Shown here piece after piece: positions 8,095 through 16,097 of a DNA stretch of 32,811 nucleotides. The translations under genes were made by a program, and so were the position numbers. The notes below the pieces were generated by a model. That model was not told where the DNA came from, did not search any database, and was given only the letters and a program-made list of their open reading frames with translations. Numbering within the stretch: the stretch's first letter is position 1; every line of letters begins with the position of its first letter. Source of the DNA: Bacillota bacterium (GTDB taxonomy: Bacteria > Bacillota > Clostridia > Oscillospirales > Ruminococcaceae); contig JAEYXR010000102.1 in assembly GCA_023431215.1 (NCBI GenBank), positions 1-32,811 on the forward strand. Reading direction: 5' to 3'.

Positions 8095-8142
8095 ACCATC
8101 CCCGCGGCTTTTGCAAAAATGCAGAGGCTGTGGGGGTGGTTT
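8095..8142 (+). terminator. Hairpin after aminopeptidase P, probable terminator
   Basis: Arms 8095-8115 and 8120-8140 form 21 consecutive RNA pairs (5 of them G-U) around an AAAA loop. Because of the G-U pairs it is stable only in the + strand RNA. The T-tract is short (tttcta). Confidence 0.6.
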
Positions 8143-8271
8143 CTAGGGTTAGTTAAAAGATTGCTTACAAGGACACAAAATGATAAATGTGTGCTTTATT
8201 GAAACACATGACATTCGTCAAAAGTGCCTAAATTTTATAAAATAATCCTGCCGATATTTCCGTTTCTCTAG

Positions 8272-8299
8272 TTGACTTTTTCATGGAACACGGTATAAT
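8272..8299 (+). promoter_or_regulatory. Sigma-A-type promoter for carAB
   Basis: TTGACT at 8272-8277, a 16-bp spacer, and a perfect TATAAT at 8294-8299. The predicted start near 8306 leaves a leader of about 410 nt before carA. Confidence 0.8.
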
Positions 8300-8305
8300 A
8301 ACTGC

Positions 8306-8718
8306 TAGGCATTTATCATGCTGATGCTTGGGGTAAATTTATTTTAATGCGCAATGACATGATAATGCTTGATGGTAAAATAATTGAAAACACGGCGGTT
8401 AACACCCTGAAGGATAAAAGACAGGAGGAATAAAAATGTTTGAGCTCATTAACAACATGCCTGCTTCCTCCATTAATCTTTCTTTTAGCAATGTTTTTTT
8501 AAAAAATCAATTTTTTTATCCCAACAAGCCTTGTGCTTTTGTTTCACATTTAAAATATGTTGCTTTTATTTCCAGGATTTGCAGATGACTTTTTCATTTG
8601 CAAAGACCTGGTTTTTCTTTTGTATGGGAGCCCGTTTTGTTGTGATATCGGCGGCGCTGCCTGCAAAAGCTAAAGGATAGAGCTAACTGCATCAAAGATA
8701 GAAGAAGGGAGAAAGCGT
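8306..8718 (+). promoter_or_regulatory. Long structured leader of carAB
   Basis: The segment has three notable parts. At the 5' end, 8309-8320 pairs with 8358-8368 (11 bp with one bulged T). Overlapping it is an imperfect direct repeat of about 20 nt with period 41 (CATG..ATGCTTG..GGTAAA at 8317 and 8358). Next comes a candidate leader ORF at 8436-8588 whose Shine-Dalgarno GGAGGAA (8424-8430) is exactly complementary to TTCCTCC (8465-8471) inside the ORF. The rest (8589-8700) is U-rich with no clear terminator. No PyrR-binding or ArgR motif was recognised. Its length and structure suggest regulation, but the class is unknown. Confidence 0.45.
8436..8588 (+). CDS. Candidate carAB leader peptide, 50 aa
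   Basis: ATG 8436 follows AGGAGGAA at 8423-8430 (spacing 5), and the frame is open for 50 codons. The product begins MFELINNMPASSINLSFSN and is rich in Phe and Asn. Homopolymer stretches (T7, A6, T7) occur between about 8504 and 8527, so slippage is possible. It has no recognised family. Its position between the promoter and carA, with a sequestered ribosome binding site, fits a regulatory leader ORF, but chance cannot be excluded. Confidence 0.35.
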   Translation: MFELINNMPASSINLSFSNVFLKNQFFYPNKPCAFVSHLKYVAFISRICR

Positions 8719-9810
8719 ATGGCAAAGGAATATGGCCGCAAAATTGTATTGGAAAATGGCTGTGAATTCTATGGGGAGGGTTTTGGCGCCCCGGTAGAGG
8801 CCATCCACGAAATTGTGTTCAATACCTCCATGGTGGGGTATCAGGAGATTCTGTCCGACCCCTCCTACACAGGGCAGATGGTTGTGATGACCTACCCGCT
8901 GATTGGCAACTACGGCATCACCGACGAGGACTTTGAGACCAAGCAGCCCACCATGGGCGGTTTGATTGTGCGGGAATATAACGATATGCCCAGCAACTTT
9001 CGCTATACCAAAACTCTCTCGGAGATTTTAGAGGAAAATGATATCCCGGGAATTTCCGGTGTGGATACCCGCCGTATTACCCGCATCATTCGCAGCGAAG
9101 GCAGCCAGAAGGTGATGATTACAGACGCCTCCACCCCAAAGGAAGAGTGTGTGGCCCGGATGAAAGCCACTGCACTGCCTACCAACCAGGTGGCACAGGT
9201 AAGCTGCAAAAAGAAATGGTATTCTCGTACCGCAAACCCCAAGTATAATGTTGTGGCAGTGGACTGTGGCATTAAGCTCAACATTGTCCGTAAACTAAAC
9301 CAAAAGGGCTGCAATGTTACCATTGTACCTTACAACACCACAGCAGAAGACGTTTTGGCGCTAAACCCCGATGGTGTATTTTTTTCCAACGGCCCCGGAG
9401 ACCCACAGGATGTGGGCGAGGTTATTGAGCTGATTCGCAGTCTTAGGGGCAAGCGTCCCATCTTCGGCATCTGCCTTGGCCACCAGCTCATTTCCCTGGC
9501 CTACGGCGCCAACACCTACAAGTTGAAGTTTGGACACCGCGGGGGCAACCATCCCGTCAAAAACCTGGCCACAGGTAAAATTGAAATAACCAGCCAAAAC
9601 CATAGCTACGCAGTGGACCAAAAAACTTTGGAAGGCACCGGGCTGAAAGCAACCCACATGAACCTGCTGGATAACACCATAGAAGGCGTGGCCTGTGAGG
9701 AGGACAAGATTTTTTCGGTGCAGTATCACCCTGAAAGCGCACCCGGCCCTCAGGACAGCGCATATCTTTTTGACCGCTTTGTACAGATGATGAAAAAGGA
9801 GGCTCACTAA
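8719..9810 (+). CDS. carA: Carbamoyl phosphate synthase small chain (glutaminase)
   Basis: Hydrolyses glutamine and channels ammonia to CarB for carbamoyl phosphate, the precursor of pyrimidines and arginine; cytosolic, 363 aa, the normal family length. The N-terminal CPSase small-chain domain (about 1-150) is followed by a class I glutamine amidotransferase domain. The catalytic triad is C252 (GICLGHQ), H337 and E339 (QYHPES); the SNGPGDP oxyanion-loop motif is near 223-229. GAAGGGAGA at about 8703-8711 precedes the ATG. The stop overlaps the carB start by one base, so the two subunits are translationally coupled. Regulation is expected through the long leader upstream. This is the only carA in the window. 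Confidence 0.97.
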   Translation: MAKEYGRKIVLENGCEFYGEGFGAPVEAIHEIVFNTSMVGYQEILSDPSYTGQMVVMTYPLIGNYGITDEDFETKQPTMGGLIVREYNDMPSNFRYTKTLSEILEENDIPGISGVDTRRITRIIRSEGSQKVMITDASTPKEECVARMKATALPTNQVAQVSCKKKWYSRTANPKYNVVAVDCGIKLNIVRKLNQKGCNVTIVPYNTTAEDVLALNPDGVFFSNGPGDPQDVGEVIELIRSLRGKRPIFGICLGHQLISLAYGANTYKLKFGHRGGNHPVKNLATGKIEITSQNHSYAVDQKTLEGTGLKATHMNLLDNTIEGVACEEDKIFSVQYHPESAPGPQDSAYLFDRFVQMMKKEAH

Positions 9811-12800
9811 TGGCTAAAAGAACAGATATTAAAACAGTACTGGTGATTGGCTCCGGCCCCATCGTCATCGGCCAGGCCGCCGAGTTTGATTACGCCGGTA
9901 CACAGGCCTGCATGGCATTGCGTGAGGAGGGCTACAAGGTTATCCTCATCAACTCCAACCCTGCCACCATTATGACCGATACTACCATTGCCGATAAGGT
10001 ATATATGGAGCCACTTACCTTGGAGTATCTGGCTAAAATCATCCGCTACGAGCGTCCAGATGCTATTCTGCCCAGCCTGGGTGGACAGACAGGCCTAAAC
10101 CTGGCTGTACAGCTTGCCAAAAAGGGCGTGCTGGAAGAATGTCAGGTAGAGATTCTGGGTACCAGCTTCCAGAGCATTGAGCGTGCCGAGGACAGAGAGC
10201 TGTTTAAGGAGCTGTGCCAAAAGCTGGGCGAACCGGTGCTTCCTTCTATGATTGCCAACACCATTGAAGAATCTGTAGAAGCTGCCGCTCAAATTGGTTA
10301 TCCTCTGGTGCTCCGTCCCGCCTTTACTCTGGGCGGCACTGGCGGTGGCTTTGTTTATAACGAAACCGAGCTTCGTGAAATGATGAAGCACGCCTTAAAG
10401 CTTTCTCCTGTGCATCAGGTGTTGGTGGAAAAGAGTATCAAAGGCTATAAGGAAATTGAATATGAGGTCATGCGTGACTCTAACGATACTGCCATCACCA
10501 TCTGCAACATGGAAAACATCGACCCCGTGGGCGTACACACCGGTGATTCCATTGTGGTGTGCCCCAGCCAGACACTCACCAACAAGGAATATCAGATGCT
10601 CCGTGACAGCGCCCTAAAAATTATCCGTGAGCTGAAAAATGAGGGCGGCTGCAACGTGCAGTTTGCACTAGACCCCTATTCCTTTGACTACTACCTCATC
10701 GAGGTAAATCCCCGTGTGTCCCGCTCCTCCGCCCTGGCATCCAAGGCCAGCGGCTACCCCATTGCCAGAGTGTCCGCCAAAATTGCCGTGGGCATGACAC
10801 TGGATGAAATTCAGATTGCCAACACCCCCGCCAGCTTTGAACCTGCACTGGACTATGTGGTGACCAAAATTGCCCGGTTCCCCTTTGATAAGTTTACCTC
10901 CGCCAGCAATAAGCTGAGCACCCAGATGAAAGCCACCGGCGAGGTCATGAGCATCGGGCGCACCATTGAGGAAAGCCTCTTAAAAGCCATCCGCTCGCTG
11001 GAAACCAAGGTGTGGCACCTGCACAGCAAAAAGTTTGACACTGTGTCCAACGAGGATTTGCTCAACTATATTAAGGATGGCACCGACGACCGCATTTTTG
11101 CCATTGCACAGCTCATCCGCAATGGTGTTGACCTTGGCATGATTTATAACGCAACCCAAATCGACATGCTGTTCCTTGATAAGTTTAAAAATATCGTAGA
11201 CTTTGAAAAAGCTCTGCAAGAGCACCCCATGGAGCTGGAAACAGTGGAAGCTGCCAAGAAAATGGGCATCAGCGATCAGTATCTGGCCGAAATCTGGGGC
11301 AAGACCGAGGCAGATTTATTCCACTTCCGCAAAGAGCACGGCATTTTCCCGGTTTATAAGATGATTGATACCTGTGCCAGCGAGTTTGACAGCTATGTAC
11401 CTTATTTCTACTCTACCTACGAGGAAGAAAACGAGTCTATCATCAGTGACAAAAAGAAGATTGTTGTGCTGGGCTCGGGCCCTATCCGCATCGGTCAGGG
11501 CGTAGAGTTTGACTATTCTACTGTTCACGCCATTTGGAGCATCCGTGAAGCAGGGTATGAGGCCATTATCATCAACAACAACCCCGAGACGGTTTCTACC
11601 GATTACACCACCAGCGACAAGCTCTACTTTGAGCCTCTTACCGTTGAGGATGTGATGAACATTCTGGAGCTGGAACAGCCCGAGGGGGTTGTAGTTTCTT
11701 TGGGCGGCCAAACTGCCATCAACCTAGCTGAGCCGCTGCACAAGCTGGGTGTAAAGATTATTGGCACCGATGTGCAGGCCATTGATAATGCCGAAAATCG
11801 CGACTGCTTTGAAAAAATTATGGAAAAGCTGGGGATCCCTCAGCCCACCGGTGAAGCTGTTACCAACATTGAAGACGGCGTCAGGGTAGCTGCAAAAATT
11901 GGGTACCCTGTACTGGTACGCCCCAGCTATGTATTGGGCGGCCGCGCCATGCAAATTGTATCCAACGAGACTTCTCTGCGCATCTATCTGCAAACTGCTG
12001 TTGAGGTAGACGAAAAGCAGCCTGTTTTGGTAGATAAGTATATCTCCGGCAAGGAACTTGAGGTAGATGCTATCTGCGATGGTAAAGATGTGTTTGTACC
12101 GGGTATCATGGAGCACGTGGAACGCACCGGTGTTCACTCCGGTGACTCCATCAGTGTATACCCCACCTTCAGCGTAAGCCAGAAGGTAAAAGACATCATT
12201 CTGGACTACACCGTTCGTCTGGGTCTGGGTATCGGTATTATAGGATTGTTCAACATCCAGTTTATTGTGGATAAAAACGAAGATGTCTTTGTTATTGAGG
12301 TTAACCCCCGTTCCTCCCGTACTGTTCCCTTTATTTCCAAAGCATCGGGTGTTGCCATTGCAGACATTGCCACCCGGGTTATGCTGGGACATTCGCTGAA
12401 AGAGCAGGGAATTACCCAGGTATATCAAAAGGAGCGCAGCAAGTGGTATGTGAAGGCTCCTGCGTTCTCCTTCTCCAAGCTGCGTGGGCTGGACGCCTAC
12501 CTGTCTCCCGAAATGAAGTCTACCGGTGAGGCAATTGGCTACGACAGCAAGCTGAACCGTGCCCTGTATAAGGCACTCCAAGCCAGCGGTATGAATGTGG
12601 CAAACTACGGTACCATCTTTGTCACCATCGCCGACCGCGACAAGGACGAAGCACTGCCGCTGATCCGACGTTTTTATGGTCTGGGCTTTAATATTGAAGC
12701 AACCCTGGGCACCGCAGCTTTCCTGAAAGAACACGGCATTCGTACCCGCACCCGCCAGAAAATCAGTACCGGCAGCGAGGAAATTCTGGATTCGCTGCGC

Positions 12801-12995
12801 CGCGGACATGTAAACTATGTTATCAGCACCCGTGATACCAGCGCCGTGGGAGAGGAATCCGACGGTTATGCCATCCGCCGCTGTGCGGTAGAAAACAACG
12901 TAACCATGTTTACCGCGTTGGATACCGTAAAGGTCTTGCTGGATGTTTTGGAGGAAATTACTCTGGGTATCTCTACCATAGACTCTGACAACTAA
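9810..12995 (+). CDS. carB: Carbamoyl phosphate synthase large chain
   Basis: Synthetase subunit (1061 aa, close to the usual 1060-1075). It makes carbamoyl phosphate from bicarbonate, ammonia and two ATP. The internal duplication is plain: each half starts with the same motif type (VLVIGSGPIVIGQAAEFDYA at the N-terminus, VLGSGPIRIGQGVEFDYS near residue 551), followed by an ATP-grasp domain. The linker (about 400-550) is the oligomerisation domain. The C-terminal 130 residues (about 930-1061) are the MGS-type allosteric domain with TLGTAAFLKEHGIRT. It starts at ATG 9810, sharing one base with the carA stop; AAGGAGG at 9797-9803 is its ribosome binding site. A strong terminator follows. Confidence 0.97.
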   Translation: MAKRTDIKTVLVIGSGPIVIGQAAEFDYAGTQACMALREEGYKVILINSNPATIMTDTTIADKVYMEPLTLEYLAKIIRYERPDAILPSLGGQTGLNLAVQLAKKGVLEECQVEILGTSFQSIERAEDRELFKELCQKLGEPVLPSMIANTIEESVEAAAQIGYPLVLRPAFTLGGTGGGFVYNETELREMMKHALKLSPVHQVLVEKSIKGYKEIEYEVMRDSNDTAITICNMENIDPVGVHTGDSIVVCPSQTLTNKEYQMLRDSALKIIRELKNEGGCNVQFALDPYSFDYYLIEVNPRVSRSSALASKASGYPIARVSAKIAVGMTLDEIQIANTPASFEPALDYVVTKIARFPFDKFTSASNKLSTQMKATGEVMSIGRTIEESLLKAIRSLETKVWHLHSKKFDTVSNEDLLNYIKDGTDDRIFAIAQLIRNGVDLGMIYNATQIDMLFLDKFKNIVDFEKALQEHPMELETVEAAKKMGISDQYLAEIWGKTEADLFHFRKEHGIFPVYKMIDTCASEFDSYVPYFYSTYEEENESIISDKKKIVVLGSGPIRIGQGVEFDYSTVHAIWSIREAGYEAIIINNNPETVSTDYTTSDKLYFEPLTVEDVMNILELEQPEGVVVSLGGQTAINLAEPLHKLGVKIIGTDVQAIDNAENRDCFEKIMEKLGIPQPTGEAVTNIEDGVRVAAKIGYPVLVRPSYVLGGRAMQIVSNETSLRIYLQTAVEVDEKQPVLVDKYISGKELEVDAICDGKDVFVPGIMEHVERTGVHSGDSISVYPTFSVSQKVKDIILDYTVRLGLGIGIIGLFNIQFIVDKNEDVFVIEVNPRSSRTVPFISKASGVAIADIATRVMLGHSLKEQGITQVYQKERSKWYVKAPAFSFSKLRGLDAYLSPEMKSTGEAIGYDSKLNRALYKALQASGMNVANYGTIFVTIADRDKDEALPLIRRFYGLGFNIEATLGTAAFLKEHGIRTRTRQKISTGSEEILDSLRRGHVNYVISTRDTSAVGEESDGYAIRRCAVENNVTMFTALDTVKVLLDVLEEITLGISTIDSDN

Positions 12996-13016
12996 GCAAA
13001 ATAGAAGAAATTAGCC

Positions 13017-13061
13017 AAGCAGCAAAGATTGATGATTTTCACTGGTCTTTGCTGCTTTTTT
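13017..13061 (+). terminator. Rho-independent terminator of carAB
   Basis: Perfect 12-bp stem (13017-13028 with 13046-13057), 17-nt loop, and T6 at 13056-13061. Confidence 0.88.
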
Positions 13062-13216
13062 ATCATGATGGAGAAGGATGGTATTTTTAAGGTATGCAAG
13101 GCATACATCTAGTGAGCAGAACCAGATTCTATTGATAATTCACTTGTTTAAAGTGATAAAAACACACTGCTGAATGTATTAAAATACATCAAAAAGCTGA
13201 AATTACTAAACAGGCA

Positions 13217-13244
13217 TTGACTTTTCCTCGTGTCGTGGTAAACT
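13217..13244 (+). promoter_or_regulatory. Promoter of the T-box/trpB2 unit
   Basis: TTGACT at 13217-13222, 16-bp spacer, TAAACT at 13239-13244. The predicted start near 13251 is just ahead of the T-box Stem I. The preceding 13062-13216 is AT-rich with small inverted repeats (for example ATGTATT/AATACAT at 13174-13189) and no gene. Confidence 0.7.
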
Positions 13245-13255
13245 TTTTGTTAAAT

Positions 13256-13520
13256 CAACGAGGAAGTGTAAGTAATTACCGGACCTTCCGGCACAGAGAG
13301 CTGCAGATGGTGGGATTGCAGCGCGGAAACCGATAGTGAATGGGCTTCTGAGAGCAAACCGAAACAGAGTAGGGGAGCCGGAGCGAAATCTCCGTTATCA
13401 AAGTCTTGCATATTTTGATGTATGCATAAGAGAGGGTGTAGCAATACACCAAGCAGGGTGGCACCGCAGAAGTGTTTTCAGCTTCTGTCCCGGCAGTACG
13501 CAGGGACAGGGGCTTTTTTC
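13256..13520 (+). ncRNA. T-box riboswitch, tryptophan-specific, with terminator
   Basis: Transcription attenuator that reads uncharged tRNA. The hallmark AGGGTGGCACCGC is at 13455-13467. Stem I contains AGAGAG at 13295-13300 and a GCTGCA/TGCAGC hairpin. The specifier loop reads GTGAATGGGCTTCTGAG, giving specifier codon TGG (Trp) at 13341-13343. Stem III is GGTGTA-GCAA-TACACC at 13435-13450. The terminator is 13480-13491 paired with 13503-13514 followed by T6 (13514-13519). The competing antiterminator pairs AGGG and GCAGAAG, on either side of the bulge TGGCACC, with CTTCTGTCCC. The bulge TGGC would pair with a tRNA ending GCCA, which agrees with the G73 discriminator of bacterial tRNA-Trp. 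The Trp assignment therefore rests on two independent contacts and on the downstream gene. Confidence 0.95.
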
Positions 13521-13562
13521 TTTGTCCCTAACCGTTGTGACACAGAAAATGGAGGCTGACTC

Positions 13563-14948
13563 ATGGAAAACACAAAAATTCCCTACAAAATTTATTTGGA
13601 GGAAAGCGAGCTTCCCCGTCAGTGGTATAATGTGCGGGCAGATATGAAGAACAAACCTGCACCGCTGCTAAACCCGGGTACGCTCCAGCCTATGACCGCA
13701 GAAGACCTTAGCGGTGTATTCTGTCAGGAGCTGGTGACCCAGGAGCTGGATGATACCACACCATACTTTGATATTCCCCAGGAAATTTTGGAGTACTACA
13801 AAACCTACCGGCCATCTCCTGTGATGCGAGCCTACCATCTGGAAAAGGCACTGGATACTCCTGCAAAAATTTATTATAAGTTTGAAGGCAACAACACAAG
13901 CGGCAGCCACAAGCTCAACAGCGCCATTGCACAGGCTTATTATGCCAAAAAGCAAGGGCTAAAGGGAGTAACCACCGAAACCGGAGCAGGTCAGTGGGGT
14001 ACGGCACTCTCTATGGCCTGTGCGTACTTTGGGCTGGACTGCAAAATCTTTATGGTCAAAATTTCGTATGAGCAAAAACCCTTCCGTCGGGAGGTGATGC
14101 GCACCTATGGCGCTCAGGTAACACCTTCTCCCTCGGAGACCACCGCGGTTGGACGAAAAATTCTTGCCCAGTTCCCCGGTACCACCGGCAGCCTTGGGTG
14201 TGCAATTTCCGAGGCGGTGGAGACGGCAGTAAGCAGCGACGGCTACCGCTATGTTTTGGGCAGCGTACTTTCTCAGGTTTTGCTGCACCAGTCGGTGATT
14301 GGGCTGGAGGCAAAGGCTGCGTTGGAGAAATATGGTATAAAGCCGGATATTATCATCGGCTGTGCCGGTGGTGGGTCTAATCTGGGGGGCCTAATTGCCC
14401 CCTATATGGGCGAAAAGCTTCGGGGTGAGGCAGATTATCGGTTTATTGCCGTAGAGCCGGCCTCCTGCCCCAGTCTGACCCGGGGCAAGTATGTTTACGA
14501 TTTTTGTGATACCGGTATGGTTTGTCCTCTAGCCAAGATGTACACCCTGGGAAGCGGCTTTATTCCCGCACCCAACCATGCAGGGGGGCTGCGCTATCAT
14601 GGTATGAGCAGCGTACTTTCTCAGCTTTATGCAGATGGTTTGATGGAAGCGCGGAGTGTAGAGCAAACCTCAGTGTTTGCGGCAGCCCAGCAGTTTGCCC
14701 GCACAGAGGGAATTTTGCCTGCACCCGAAAGCAGCCACGCCATCCGCGCAGCCATAGATGAAGCTTTGGAGTGCAAGAAAACCGGAGAAGAAAAGACAAT
14801 TTTGTTTGGGCTGACAGGAACCGGATATTTTGATATGAAAGCCTATGAAAAATATAACGACGGATTAATGTTAGACTATATCCCCAGTGACCAAGACCTT
14901 GCCATGGGTCTTGCAGGCATCCCGCGTTTTCCCGGTAACGAAGTATAA
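13563..14948 (+). CDS. trpB: Tryptophan synthase beta chain, TrpB2 type
   Basis: PLP enzyme that condenses indole with serine to give tryptophan; 461 aa. The length and N-terminus place it in the TrpB2 (TrpB-related, TIGR01415-like) branch rather than classical TrpB1 (about 400 aa). The PLP lysine is K117 in NTSGSHKLNSA, the catalytic Glu lies in TETGAGQWG, and the phosphate-binding loop is CAGGGSNLGG. GGAGG at 13551-13555 sets the ATG. No trpA is adjacent, and the gene is alone behind a Trp T-box, so the likely role is making Trp from free or scavenged indole when tRNA-Trp is uncharged. Whether other trp genes exist elsewhere cannot be seen. Confidence 0.93.
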   Translation: MENTKIPYKIYLEESELPRQWYNVRADMKNKPAPLLNPGTLQPMTAEDLSGVFCQELVTQELDDTTPYFDIPQEILEYYKTYRPSPVMRAYHLEKALDTPAKIYYKFEGNNTSGSHKLNSAIAQAYYAKKQGLKGVTTETGAGQWGTALSMACAYFGLDCKIFMVKISYEQKPFRREVMRTYGAQVTPSPSETTAVGRKILAQFPGTTGSLGCAISEAVETAVSSDGYRYVLGSVLSQVLLHQSVIGLEAKAALEKYGIKPDIIIGCAGGGSNLGGLIAPYMGEKLRGEADYRFIAVEPASCPSLTRGKYVYDFCDTGMVCPLAKMYTLGSGFIPAPNHAGGLRYHGMSSVLSQLYADGLMEARSVEQTSVFAAAQQFARTEGILPAPESSHAIRAAIDEALECKKTGEEKTILFGLTGTGYFDMKAYEKYNDGLMLDYIPSDQDLAMGLAGIPRFPGNEV

Positions 14949-14982
14949 TACAAGTCGCGGCTACTTTTGTATGCGACAAATG

Positions 14983-15024
14983 TGCCCCGATATAATCTAA
15001 AATTGAGTTAGATTGCAGGGGGCA
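14983..15024 (+). repeat. Hairpin downstream of trpB2
   Basis: TGCCCC (14983-14988) pairs with GGGGCA (15019-15024), and AATCTA (14994-14999) with TAGATT (15009-15014), separated by a small internal loop. No T-tract follows directly. It lies immediately before the stronger terminator. Confidence 0.5.
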
Positions 15025-15030
15025 TCTAAC

Positions 15031-15081
15031 AGAATAGGTTTGTCTGTATTGACTGTCTGCAGGCGAACCTATTCTTTTGTT
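15031..15081 (+). terminator. Terminator of the trpB2 unit
   Basis: Arms 15031-15046 and 15060-15075 form a 16-pair stem (two G-U) with a 13-nt loop, followed by TTTTGTT. Confidence 0.8.
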
Positions 15082-15146
15082 AAGCAGTATTTTAAAGTGT
15101 AAAAGCATACATAAGTAAAATGTATGGCTATGTATGTTTCTGTCAA

Positions 15147-15175
15147 TTGCCATTTCTGTTAAAGTGCGCTATACT
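15147..15175 (+). promoter_or_regulatory. Promoter of nfnAB
   Basis: TTGCCA at 15147-15152, 17-bp spacer, TATACT at 15170-15175. The predicted start near 15182 leaves about 90 nt before the chosen TTG start. Just upstream lie CATACAT (15106-15112) and two ATGTATG copies (15120-15126 and 15130-15136), a possible operator. Confidence 0.75.
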
Positions 15176-15271
15176 AATTTGTAGTGTTTGTCGAATTATG
15201 CTTGGATATTAGACATTGTTAAAGCAGTTAAAGGACAAAGAAGAGTACTGCATGAAAGCGAGGACACCCCA

Positions 15272-16093
15272 TTGTATCGTATTCTAAAGAGAAAACAGCT
15301 CAGCGAAGCAATTGTGCTGATGGAGCTTGATGCACCCGCCATTGCTGCAAAGGCCCAGGCAGGGCAGTTTGTTATGCTGCGCATTGACGACCTGGGAGAG
15401 CGCATCCCCCTTACCGTGGCAGGTTATGACCGGACAAACGGTATTCTAACCATTATTTTTCAGACGGTTGGCGCAACTACCATGCGTTTGGGTGCGCTAA
15501 AAGAAGGCGACTATATACAGGATGTAACCGGCCCTCTGGGTCAGCCTACTCATTATGGAGATGCTAAAAGCATTTGTGTGGTAGGCGGCGGTGTGGGCTG
15601 CGCCATTGCCTATCCTCAAGCAAAGGAACTTCATGCACGGGGACTTCATGTTGATGTAATTGCAGGCTTCCGTTCTAAAGATATTGTCATTTTGGAAGAG
15701 GAGATGAAGGCTGCTTCCAGCAGACTTTTCATCACCACCGATGACGGAAGCTACGGTGAGCAGGGCTTTGTCACCGATAAGCTGCGCTCACTGGTTGAAG
15801 CCGGGGTGCAATATGACCTTGTCATTGCCATCGGCCCCATTCCCATGATGAAATTTGTTTCGGCGCTGACCAAAGAGCTGAACATTCCTACCATTGTAAG
15901 CTTAAACCCCATTATGATAGACGGTACGGGTATGTGCGGCGGCTGCCGCGTCACTGTGGGCGGCAAAATTTGCTTTGCCTGCGTAGATGGCCCGGATTTT
16001 GACGGTTATCAGGTGGATTATAACGAGCTGATGCTCCGTAACGGCACCTACCGTGAGCAGGAAGCAGAGCATGTTTGCAAAATTCGGGGGTAA
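15272..16093 (+). CDS. nfnA: NfnA-type subunit: ferredoxin-NADP reductase/sulfide dehydrogenase alpha
   Basis: Small subunit (273 aa) of the NADH-dependent ferredoxin:NADP+ oxidoreductase. It carries FAD and a [2Fe-2S] cluster. The FAD domain includes GQFVMLRI and ERIPLTVAGYD, the nucleotide domain has CVVGGGVGCAIAYP, and the C-terminal cluster motif is DGTGMCGGCRVTVGGKICFAC. Start TTG 15272 (MYRILKRKQL) is chosen because family members begin at this point, AAGCGAGG at 15256-15263 is suitably placed, and the promoter start (about 15182) would leave no leader for the in-frame TTG at 15188. Homologous pairs have also been called SudAB or glutamate synthase small-subunit-like. Beside nfnB, the Nfn reading is best. 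Confidence 0.88.
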   Translation: MYRILKRKQLSEAIVLMELDAPAIAAKAQAGQFVMLRIDDLGERIPLTVAGYDRTNGILTIIFQTVGATTMRLGALKEGDYIQDVTGPLGQPTHYGDAKSICVVGGGVGCAIAYPQAKELHARGLHVDVIAGFRSKDIVILEEEMKAASSRLFITTDDGSYGEQGFVTDKLRSLVEAGVQYDLVIAIGPIPMMKFVSALTKELNIPTIVSLNPIMIDGTGMCGGCRVTVGGKICFACVDGPDFDGYQVDYNELMLRNGTYREQEAEHVCKIRG

Positions 16094-16097
16094 GCAG

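Noticed and set aside
11724..12809. Long minus-strand ORF of 361 codons
   Set aside because: It lies fully antisense to carB, has no binding site or family features, and arises from the codon bias of carB.
13336..13647. Plus-strand ORF of 103 codons before trpB2
   Set aside because: It lies in the T-box RNA and overlaps the trpB2 start; its codons are structural RNA.
15188..15271. Upstream TTG start for nfnA
   Set aside because: It would begin about 6 bases after the predicted transcription start, with no ribosome binding site; the family N-terminus starts at 15272.
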